Source of the DNA: Leguminivora glycinivorella
Taxonomy: Eukaryota > Arthropoda > Insecta > Lepidoptera > Tortricidae
Length of the DNA stretch: 64,000 nt
Direction: 5' to 3'
Assembly (NCBI RefSeq): GCF_023078275.1
Contig: NC_062991.1
Coordinates: 3,658,001 to 3,722,000, forward strand
A model generated the notes under the pieces. That model searched no databases and was not told the DNA's origin. It saw nothing but the letters and a program-made list of their open reading frames with translations. The position numbers and the translations under genes are program-made. Positions within the stretch are counted from its first letter, which is position 1, and each line of letters starts with the position of its first letter. This document shows positions 26,854-38,800 of this stretch, piece by piece.

Positions 26854-29800
26854 ATTTTAGCTAAGTGGCCGTTTTCATTGCCTTTTTGAGTCACAAAAAT
26901 CAAAAAAGAGAGTAAAAAAACGTATTTCTTGCATTATTGTTAATTAAAAAATAACTAACAAAACTATACTTTTCACATATAATAAATCTTAATCAGCATG
27001 TTATACGCTTTCAATCGACACCTCATTTTTCAAAATTGGATAAGGGGTTCTAGACAAATTGGCAAAAAATTTAAACCCGGGACCGCGATCTTTGTGACGT
27101 CATAGTTAACCCCCCCACAGTCTGAGAAAGTGACAAGTCATTATTTCGTACTCAGTAAAGTCTACCGATCACAACGATACCACTTGTCAGCAGTATACTC
27201 TCCAGTCACATCAACTTTTCCCGAGACCCTCTCGCCGCTCTACTATGAAGAGTATATTCCTTTTAATAAAATACAAGCACAAAGTTCATGAAATTTCCGA
27301 AGTGTCTAAGAAAAACAAAGAGGTAAAGTGCCAACAAAATACTTGCACGGCACGGCACGCAGGTGACGAGTTATTTTTTATAAGCAGAATCTGTATGTGA
27401 TAAAACAGACGCCACGTGTCCAAAATAAACTATTATGGGTACCGAGGATAGATAACGTTCCGGGCAACTAGAAAAATGTGCCTAGGTTCCAGAGCTCACC
27501 ATCGGCCCAGGTGTGGGATGCAGTATGTAAGCGAGGTAAACTACCTTCAGTACTTACAGATAAAAGCGTTAAAATCAACGTTTTTTTCTTTAAAACCAAG
27601 GTTTTGGAGAAAAAAATGCCTTAAAGTTAAAAAGGATGCTTGGGAATGAGTATCATGTGTCCCAACAAGACGCACCTCCAGCACATTCGGCAAATGGTAT
27701 TCTAGCGTAGTTTCAGACTAATTTGGCAGTTTTTTATCCGAAACATGAGTGGCCACCCAGGCCTCCAGGTTTAGGCGTATTAGACTACTTTGTATGGTCA
27801 TACATGCTTTGAAGACTAAATTTTTATAAAATCATAAACCTAGATCATTTCAAAAAGATTATTAAATAAAATAAAAATAAAAATCATTTATTCATGTACC
27901 AAAAATAACAGTTATAAACAGGCCATAAACTATATTAACACAAAAATAGGCTTCACCATGTCCGTGCCTGAACTAGGGAGATCCTGTATCTCAGGCAGAA
28001 AAAATAACTTACAAACTAAAACAGGGAAATTATTTGATAATATCATGTGCATTGCATAGGTATTCAACTAAAAAATAAATGTTACATTACAGATTTATAA
28101 ATAGAGTAGGTTACCTACTTAAAACTATCATAATTCTAAAAGTACAGCAAAAAAGATGGTAAGCCATATGTAACACTTATTGCTTATTAGCATTTTAATG
28201 AGTCAACAGTTGTACTTTATCGCATCAGCGTAAGGATACATAGGTAGGTGTATTTATTTGTAAACATTAAGTAGCTCTGTCTAGGTTATTTCTAGTTATT
28301 TTAGAACTGTTAATAAGTTTTCCGTGTCTTCATAAGACATTAGTTCTAGAGCTTTCTTTGTAACTTTTTTACATTCTGCGTAGCATAGATGATATATGTG
28401 ATAATCTGCGTTTAACTTATTGTACAGCCGCGGTCCCAGACATATGTAGAACCGCTGTGAAAAGGCATGCTTTTGGTCAGTCAGCCGGTTGCAAACCAAA
28501 TCTTTCCGTCTCTTGTTAGTAATGTCTGAGTTGTAAGGAAGTGCTTTATGTTGTTTTAGAACAGTGCTTAACACGAATAGCTGTCTTACAGATAATACTT
28601 TACAGGACTTATATAATAGGTTAGTAGGGTATAGGAACGGTCGGAATGTTGAGACTTTCAAGATAGCTCTTTGTGCTCTTTCTACAATTAAAAGCAGGGT
28701 TTTGGCTGCTCCTCCCCATGATGTAATGCAATATGTTAATAACGACTGGCAAAGAGCAAAGTATACTTGCATTATTAATTTAAGGTCCAAGACATTACGG
28801 AGTCTTTTAAACACGTATATCAGCTTACGAAGTTTATTACTTAACGCTTCAATATGTGGTCGAAACGATAACGTGTCATTAACTATAACACCCAGGTATT
28901 TAATTTTAGTTGCGGGAGTGATGAAGGGACAGTTACAGCTATTGCTAGCAAGGCAGGTATTGCGATGAGCGTAGATAGGATGGTCAGATATATATTGGTT
29001 ATTTTTCATGAAAACATACATACATACAACATACAATCACGCCTGTATCCCATAAAGGGGTAGGCAGAACACATGAAACTACTAAAGCTTCAGTGCCACT
29101 CTTGGCAAATAAGGGGTTGAAAGAAAACGAAACTGTGACATTGCAGTGACAGGTTGCCAGCCTCTCGCCTACGCCACAATTTAACCCATATCCCATAGTC
29201 GCCTTCTACGACACCCACGGGAAGAAAGGGGGTGGTGAAATTCTTAACCCGTCACCACACAGAAAAATCTAACATAATTGGTTTTATCTGCGTTAAGTGT
29301 TAGTAGATGATATTGTAGCCAATTATTTACAATGTTAAATCCTAGTTGCGCCCGCAAGTATGCCTCTCTCTCCGTCTGTGCTGAGAAAATTAAGGCGGTG
29401 TCATCAGCATAGGATATTATTTTACCACAATCGAGCGGAAGATTGCAAAGGTCATTAATGTAAATCAAAAATAAGGTCGGGCCAAGGATACTTCCTTGTG
29501 GGACCCCAAAAGCTTCATTTTTTAGGTCAGAACTGATGACGTCGCCCACCTTCACACACTGAAATCTGTCACTGAGGTAGTTTGCAAAAAGGTCAAGTTG
29601 TTTTCCCCTTATTCCTAAGCTTTGTAGCTTGCGTAGCAGTAAGGTAACAGAGACGGAATCGAAAGCTTTGGCGAGGTCGAGGAAAATACCAATCGTATGG
29701 TTACCCCTGTCAAGTTCTAGCGCAATGTTTTGAGTCAAATGATGAACGGCGTCGGAGGTTGATAGTTTAGAACGGAAACCGAATTGTGTATCTGACAGAA

Positions 29801-32800
29801 ATGAGTTTTTTTCTAAGTACTGTACAAGCCTGTTGTTAATAATTTTTTCCAAGATTTTAGATATAGCAGGAAGTAGGGATATAGGCCTATAGTTTGTGAT
29901 ACTATCTTTGTTACCGGACTTATATATTGGAATTACAATAGCTTTTTTTAGACACTTAGGAAAAATTCCATCAGATAGGCATTTGTTTAAAATATGTGTT
30001 AAAGGAGGAGCTAAGATATGTTTAAATTGTTTCAATATTTTGTTCGAGATGTTATCCCATCCAACTGCACAATTATCTCTTAGATCAGATATAATTCTAA
30101 TTACTTCTGAGTCATCGGTTGGAAGCAGTACAAAAGACTTAGAGCTATGGTTAGTGGTCGCAGGAAAATAATGTGAGCTAGGGCTGTCCGACTGTCCATA
30201 TATTTTGTCAGCTAAATTTTTGCCTACATTAACGAAATAATCATTAGCATAATTTGCAGATAAAAGTGGAGAGCTTTGTGTAGTTAATAAGGCAGAGGAG
30301 TCATTATTTTTTGGAGTAAATGCTAAGTTCTTTATTCGGTTCCAGACTTTTTTGGTATCCTTGCCAACCTTTTCAAGTTCACTTTTTTCGAAATTTGTTT
30401 TAATTTTTTTGAGGAGATCGTTGCAAAAATTTCGGTACCTTTTGTAAGTGATCTGTAATATAGAATTGTCCGGGTTTGATTTAGCTTTCAAATGTAGTCT
30501 GTCTCTATTCCGCATGCAGCGTATGAGCCCCGGAGTAATCCATGGTTTAATATTGTGCATTTTTTTGTTTGGCCGAGTGTACTTTGTGTTACGAGAGATG
30601 GCATTTTGTATGTTTTGTATTAGGTATGACATAGCAACATCAGCGTCAGCACAATTATAAACTGGGTCGTAGTCAATATTATTTAAATCTTTCTCGAGTT
30701 TATTGAAGTTTGTTCTAGAAAATAAATGCTTGTGTTGCGATCTCACAGCCTTGAGGTTAAAGGTTAGTAGTACGGCGTTATGATCAGTGAGTGAAGAATT
30801 AGTAACTAATGTCAAAGATGGTATCTGGGATTTAAGCATGACATGGTCTAAGCAAGACCCGCTCTGATGCGTGGGAAGGGTATGAGCCGGGAGTAAGCCA
30901 TGGTAGGAGCAGAAATTCAAGTATTCTTGGGTTGCTGGGTCTCTGCATTCTGGAAGAATGTTTATATTTATATCACCTATCAGGACAACATTTTTAGAAG
31001 ATTCTAATGTGTGAAGTAGGGGGCTTAGGGAGTTTAGAAACCCGTCTATTTTTTTAAATGAAGGTGATCTATATATAGCTATTATGGTCATATCTGAGCC
31101 AATTTTTATAAGTAGGTTGTTACAGTCTTGTAAATTCGTCTCTTCAATCACGACATCGAGAGTTTTTTAGCGTAAACAACTACCCCGTCATTTTGGTTGT
31201 GATTAATTTTACTGCTGAAGGCTACATATCCGTCAAGGGCAGGCAGGTTGCCGCCGTTTTTAGTTAGCCAGCACTCAGTCAGCACAATTATGTCGCATTG
31301 GTGGTTAAGTCGTTGTAGTAAAACAGACAAATTATCTATATTTTTAAAGATACTACGAATATTTTGAGTTAGTATTGTTAGTGGTTTAGTATAGCCGGAT
31401 AGACTTTGTTTGCAGCATTCAACATTACAATAATTAGAAGTTGATATTGAAAATGTATCTAAATCGCTAATTATAGTTGTATTCATTGATCTGAGTAATT
31501 AAAGTTATAAATGAAGCTAAAGAATAAATAAAATATAAATATAACCTAGTATGTATACCTTGTGTGTAAAGTCAAGAAGCGATCTTAGGAGTGGCGCTCA
31601 GCAGGCGCCTTCATAATCTATAGAATTTATGTATCTCTGCTCAGCCTGTTTCTTGGCAGGACATTCAAGGTCACCTGTTTTGTGATTGTGGGGCTTCTTG
31701 AAAAATCTGCAGGTCGCACATCGGGGGGGCTCCGCTTTTTTTGAGCACTCGTTGTCCGAGTGCCCCAAGTCGCCGCAATACCCGCACGTGTTGTCTGCCT
31801 GCTTACAGGATTTCGCGGCGTGTCCAAACTGCTGGCATTTGAAGCATCTGGTGACAATGGTGAAATCTCTCACAGGGCAGGAAGACCAGTTGACGAAAAC
31901 TCGACTTTGGGATACTAGGGCTTTGCGTATCAAGCTTGGAACTTCGATGACGTAGTTGACGGTCTCAGCATCTTTTTTCCCCGATTTATGGCTAAGTTTA
32001 ATAGAGGCTAGGAACTTATCTCTGGTGGTATCCGTCAATTTATCGGCTAAATTTTGCTCGAAAATGCAACTGAAAACTTCTTGTTCTGGCAGTGCAGTTG
32101 GTACGCCGACGATGACTATCCGGGGCCTGCGTTTACGGGGCTCATCGATGGTCAGGTCTGCAGGTGTTTTTTGAAACTGTTCCTTGAGCTTCTCTATATC
32201 AGCCTTGGATTCCGTGCTAATTATTACGCCGCCATTTTTAACCTTGCGTAAAGCTCTGACGTGAAGCTTCATCTGCTCAGGTTTAATAAGTTTTTGGACA
32301 AGGTTTTTTGTCTCCTCACTTGATTTCAACTTGTCAGTAGGGTAAATTGCTACTGAGCTCAAATTAGCGGGTTGGACCAGGTTTTTGGAGGTACATCTGA
32401 CCATATCGGCGAAGGAGGGCGAGTTCGGGGAAGGAGAGCAGGTTTTCGAGGACTTCTCTATCGATTCCTGTAGGGCCTGGATACTGCACAATACTGTCTG
32501 GTTGTCTTTAAGGGAGTCAATAGTGTTGCGCTGCAGGCGAGCCGTCTGTTTCAGAGACTGATACAGGACTGCCATTTGAGATGTTCCTGAAGAAACTCCG
32601 CGGCAGATATCGTGTACACGACTTTTTTGGTCCGAGTTTAATTTTCCTTCCTTAGCAATGGCGCATATCTCCTTGAGGGACTTCTCGATGTACTTTATCC
32701 AGTGCTGTATATCATGCGTCGATAGTACTTGCTCTTGGTCGCTGGGCGCTTGCGCATTCTCTTCAACAGCGGGCGGCGGCACAGGGGTAGATGGAGGACT

Positions 32801-35800
32801 ACGCTGTATTTTTGAACTCCTGCCAAAGGGGCTCTGGCCGTTACTATCCATTTCAATAAGTTATTTAGTTACTATTTAAACTAACATAGTCAATAAGTCT
32901 GCACAAACACGCGTGACACAGAAACGCACTTGATGCATTCGCGATCGCGATCTGGGGCAATATTTTTGCACACGATTTAATTTGCGAGAAACAATTATAG
33001 CACGTCCGTTCGCAACGACGAAGTTATTGAGTTATATAATTATATAAAATTATATTAAATATAAAATTAAATAGTCATCAGATTTTAAACAACTAAACAC
33101 TCATACTCATAGTTATCGTTGTAACGCCGTTCTGCGCCGTTCTCTATTGAGAGTATTTGGGATGAAATGTGAATAAAACGGTGCGTGCCGCGTGTGATCC
33201 GTTTGAGAAGCGTTTGAGGCTGGTAAACAAGTTAATGCTGGAGTTATTCCAAAACATTTGTTGTGAATGTAGTAAATAAGAGTGCCATTCATATAATATA
33301 ATAATAATGTAGTAACTATTTGTTCATTTTGTTTTATTGGCTATTTGTGCTGTATTCAAACTTATTGGACACGGTGTACATATTTTGATTTTCACCCTTT
33401 AAAATGTTTCTAAGACGCAACGTTTTGCAAATTTGGTCACGTCATGCACAGTTAAACTGTGGAATGAATTGTCGCCAGCGGTATTTCCGGACCAATGCGA
33501 CCATCAAACCTTCAAGAAAAGAGCGTACATCCATCTTAAAGGCCGGCAACGCACCTCCAACACTTCTGGTGCTTCTGGTGTCCATGGGCGGCAGTGATCG
33601 CTTACCATCAGGCAGCCTATCTGCTCGTTTGCCTCCTATCCCATAAAAAAACGTTTAATATTTTTTAAGAAAAAAAAAACCGCCGCCTTTCGGGTTGTGG
33701 TGAAAGCTACTTGCGAATGTTGGATTATGTAGAAATGTGTAGGTATTTTTTAAAACTGCTTTTAATGCTTTAATTATTTGATGGCAACACAAATCAATAT
33801 ACGTATAACGCTAAGGTTTGAGAGTTTCTCAATTCCTCATGAATCCGATTATAAGAAATCGAAGCTTGACAAACTTTGACTTGAAAACTCAATAATTATG
33901 CTTAACAAACATAACTAAATAAATGTCACTGTTCTGAACTTAAATTCATGCTTTTCTTACAAAAATACCAAAGTCACTATGAGTGTGCCGTTCAGATTTG
34001 AGGAGTTCGGTTCTGACCATCATCAGCAGTTCCACTGCACCAAATGTCACTGTTCCGGACGTAAGTGCATGCTGTTCTTATAAAAATACCAAAGTCACTA
34101 TAAGCGTGCCGTTCAGATTTGAAGAGTTTGGTTCTGAGTGTTCTGACCATCATCAGCAGTTCCACTGCACCAAATATCACTGTTCTGGACTGGACGTAAG
34201 TGCATGATGTTCTTATAAGAATACCAAAGTCACTATAAGTGTTCCGTTCAGATTTGAGAAGATCGGTTCTGATCTGACCATCATCAGCAGTTCCACTGCA
34301 CCAAATGTCACTGTTCTGGACGAAAGTGCATGCTGTTCTTATAAAAATACCAAAGTCACTATAAGCGTGCCGTTCAGATTTGAGAAGTTCCGTTCTGGCC
34401 ATCATCAGCAGTTCCACTGCACCAAATGTCACTGTTCCGTACCTAAATGCATGCTGTTCCTTTAAAAACACAAAAATCACCATACGTATGCCTTTCAGAT
34501 TCGAGGAGTTCCCTCGATTACTCCAGGATCCCATCATCAGAACTGGGTTCTGAGAAAAATGGGACCAATCTGTATTCATATACATTCAATATTTTTTTTT
34601 AAATCGGTCCAGTAACAACGGAGATATCGAGGAACAAACATAAAAAAATGAAAAAAATAAATAAACATACAGACGAATTGAGAACCTCGCCTCAAATCTC
34701 TCAGATTTGAGGCGACGGTTAAAAAGTGACACATCATGAGCAGTTCCAATGCACCAAATGTCACTGTTCTGGACGTAAGTGCATGCTGTTCTTATAAAAA
34801 TATGAAAGTCAGTCTAACTGTGATAATTTCCGAAAATATTAATATTATCAAAAAACGATCTTAGTAAACCCTTATTCATTTTTAAATACCTATCCAAAAA
34901 TATATCACACGTTGGGGTTGGAATGAAAAAAAAAATCAGCCCCCACTTTACACTAATAAAACATTTTTTTCCATTTTTCATTTTTGCACTTTGTTGACGT
35001 GATTGATATACATATTGTTACTAAATTTCAGCTTTCTAGTGCTTACGGTTACTGAGATTATCCGCGGACGGACGGACGGACGGACGGACGGACGGACGGA
35101 TGGACAGACAGACATGGCGAAACTATAAGAGTTCCTAGTTGACTACGGAACCCTAAAAACAGAAATCACTATTAAACTATTCTCTAATTTCAAGTTCCTA
35201 ACTAAAATTTTCCTAATAAAAAAAAAAACAAATTGATCCCGCTACAAACTTTCACCCCTTTTTCCCTCTACTAGGGGTGTAAATTTTCATAATCGATTCT
35301 TATCTCTTCGAAATTTTGTTAATGCAATCTATACAAATTTCGACTTTCTAGCTTTCGTAGTTTCGGCTCAGCGGTGTTGGTTGTTGAATCAATCAATTAG
35401 GAAACCTGAATTTATATATGTACATGTAGACTAATACTATACTTTTACTACATTCATATACCTTATTTACTACTACCATACCATGAATATGAAATTAAAT
35501 AAAGAGTCCCCATATAAAATTGAAAATTATGTTATTAGCAATTTAATTCAAAACTATCAAGATTATTCGTGTCTGCGTTGAAACGCGCGTTGAGTTGCCG
35601 GTGCTCGCGTACCGAGCGCCAACGCCATCTATCGATGGCCGTTTCGTGAAATTGATGAGCGCTCTAAGGAGTAAGGGGTCTTAAAATTGCACAGAACAAA
35701 TTACAAGTACAGTGAATAATTATAATGGTTATGTACAAAGGCGAGCTTATCCCTTTAAGGGACCTCTTTCAGCGAACAAACCGGTCAGTGAAATATCCAT

Positions 35801-38800
35801 TTTTTTTTTTTTTTTTTTTTGTTTTACCTTTTTTTTTTTTTTTTTTTAATTTATTGAAAACAAAGATTACAGTTATACAGTTTCTAGTTTTTTCGCCAAA
35901 CTTACGTTTAACGGCGAAATGAAGCACTCATTTTCAAAGTTAGTACCTTAAATTATATTAAAAGACTTATTCTAGTGTTAATAGATAATAATATCTTATG
36001 AATTACTAATGGCGCTTTTCATTAACGCTTTAAAAAACCTGAATTAGCCAAAAAATCGCTGTCCCTATCTGTCATGTTGACTTATGTATATGTGAGAAAG
36101 GGACCAAGCACCCCTTTAATTAATCAGTTCAGTAACTATTTCAGTACAGATGGTGTTTCTTTTACGCACTAGTGCGAGAAGTGGTTCATTATATGCCAGG
36201 TCGAAACTTCGGAGGGCTATCTGTACTGAAAAACGTCGTACGATACACGTGCGAAAAGGAAATTCATAACTCGTGTCGATTTAAAACACTCCATTCGGTC
36301 GTGTTTTAATTTATCGCCACTCGTTTCGAACTTCCTTTTTTACGCAATTGTATCGTAATGTACTATTCTAGCACTATGTTATTATTTTAATAGTTAAGAA
36401 TCAAGAATTAGCCAGTATTCAATAAATACAATGGTACAATACAGTATTCAATTAATTCATTTATAAAGTCATTTTAAATACAAGCTTTGTTTATATTGTT
36501 CGCAAATTCTATTGATTGCCTTTACGAAAGTTTCCGGAAAAATACGAAGGAAACCCTTTTCGCACTACATCTGTACATATAACATAAAACATTAGAACAT
36601 TTATTATCATTAAAAATAAAAAACATGTTACACATCACTTTACAAAATGCATCAAAATCAAAATCAAAATCAAAATCAAAATAATTTATTCAGCAAATAG
36701 GCCACAGGGGCACTTTTACACGTCACATGTACATAGGTATTTAAAAAAATATTTAAAATTGAGTTGAAATTACAATTGATACTATTATATACTAATTCTA
36801 AGTTCTAACTAAAGTTAACTCTATACAATTAATTAGAGATGTAGAAGGTCTCTAAATGTCGAATTACAACCAAGAACTACACTAAATTTTAATATAAAAA
36901 GTACAAATACAAAAAAAAAAGTCTAAAATTACTTTAGAGGTGCAAATGACTCTAAATGTCACAACTAAAAATAAAATGTATATCTACTTAATCTAATTCT
37001 CCTTAGAGATGTATATGGTCTCCATGAGTCAAAATCATATATTTAAAATATTCACTAAAAGAAAGGAAACAAACGACAACCGAACAAAGTGTCCTAATTT
37101 AATAAAAATTAGAATTAAAGTTACTAAGTTATAACAGCCCCAGTAAGCTTAAACAGACCGGTCTTCACAGACGGCACCCGTTCACGAGTATGACGCGTAT
37201 CTCAGCCATCGCCTCCCTCAACCTTTATTCGGGAAGGTGGCGACCCGATCAACGACGCCACCGAAGCAAAGACTTTTAAGTGTGCATGACATGTTCAAGC
37301 TGCCAGGCTAAATTAAATATTCAAATAATATAACATAGCTGTAAGACACTATATTCTGTGCTCGTATGTTACAAAGGAAGGAAATATAGATTTATACAAT
37401 AAAATTAAAGTAAGATAAACATTAAACATTAAACACATAATCTTGGAGATGTATAAGGTCTCCAAGTGTCCACAACTAAACTTAAATAAAAACAATATAA
37501 TCAGACGAGAATATGTTCTCATACGTCAATTGAACACTAGTATGCTTAATTACACAATGCAGAGAAAATGAAAAAATATATACGACTTCATTCATCTATT
37601 GACAAGCAACCACCTTAAAGGCATCCCTATCATCTATAAAATCCTTCACAGTGTAGTACGCCTTACATAACAACAAACGCTTAATGCGTGCCTTAAATTT
37701 GTCAAATGGCAAATCCACTATATCGGTTGGTACTTTGTTATAAAAACGTGTACAGTTCCCGACGAAAGACGTACCAACCTTACGGAGACGGTGGGCGGTC
37801 ACAGCAAGTTTATGTTTGTTCCTTGTGTTATAGTTATGGATGTCACTGTTAAGCTTGAATTCGTGGATATTTTTCCGAACATACATAATATTTTCGTATA
37901 TGTATTGAGAGGCAACGGTAAGAATGTTCACCTCTTTGAATTTTTCTCTTAAAGATGCTCGACCGCCCAATCCGTAGATTGAGCGGACTGCTCGTTTTTG
38001 CAGCACAAAAATAGCCTGAATGTCTGCAGCTTTTCCCCATAACAGGATCCCATATGACATAACACTGTGGAAGTAGCTAAAGTATACCAGCCTGGCCGTC
38101 TCTACGTTTGTTAGTTGTCTGATTCGCCTTACTGCGTAAGCTGCAGAACTAAGTTTGCCAGCTAAAGTGGCTATATGTGCATGCCATTGCAGTTTTGAAT
38201 CCAAAGTAACTCCAAGGAAAACCGTTCGATCTTCAAATTCCAGCGTTTCACCTTTCATTTGGATCTTACTGTTATTTACCTGCTTAACGTTCGGAAGCGC
38301 AAATCTGATGCACTTGGTTTTCTTGGCGTTTAGAAGTAAGTTATTCGCCGTAAACCAGTCTGTTATGCTAGACAGTGCATCGTTGATGTTATCGAAGCTG
38401 CTTTCCTTTCTGTCAACTTTGAATATAAGAGAAGTGTCGTCAGCAAATAACACTATATCATGTTTATCTTGCACTAGTTTCGGTAGATCATTAATGTATA
38501 CTAAGAACAGGAAGGGACCGAGAATTGAACCTTGAGGCACTCCAAGTGCTACCGGTGAACCTGCTGATTGAGTCCCATTGATAACAACTCGCTGAGTTCT
38601 GTCGGAAAGGTACGATGAAACAAGGTCAAGGGCAGCAGCTTTAACCCCATAGTGGCTCAATTTTCTCTTTAAATTCTCGTGATCAACGCAATCAAAGGCC
38701 TTTGATAGATCACAGAAAATTCCAACAGCATCTTGAGCTCTTTCCCAGGCGTCAAAGATGTGTTTTAGAAGTACCACACCGGCATCAGTAGTTGAACGAC

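Larger units (their letters stand above)
27868..33110 (-). mobile_element. Jockey/CR1-type LINE, nearly full length, antisense to KDM7
   Basis: On the minus strand it runs from a 5' UTR (about 33100..32852) through ORF1 (32851..31598) and ORF2 (31486..28296) to a 3' UTR ending at a T/A-rich microsatellite-like tail (27868..27890). ORF2 is broken by a frameshift near 31150 and by a 247-bp SINE-like insertion at 29015..29261. The full domain set (zinc-knuckle ORF1, APE endonuclease, RT) is present, so it was once autonomous. Confidence 0.85.

Noticed and set aside
33992..34585. 197-codon minus-strand ORF
   Set aside because: It follows the minisatellite units and has no protein similarity; it is open only because the units repeat.
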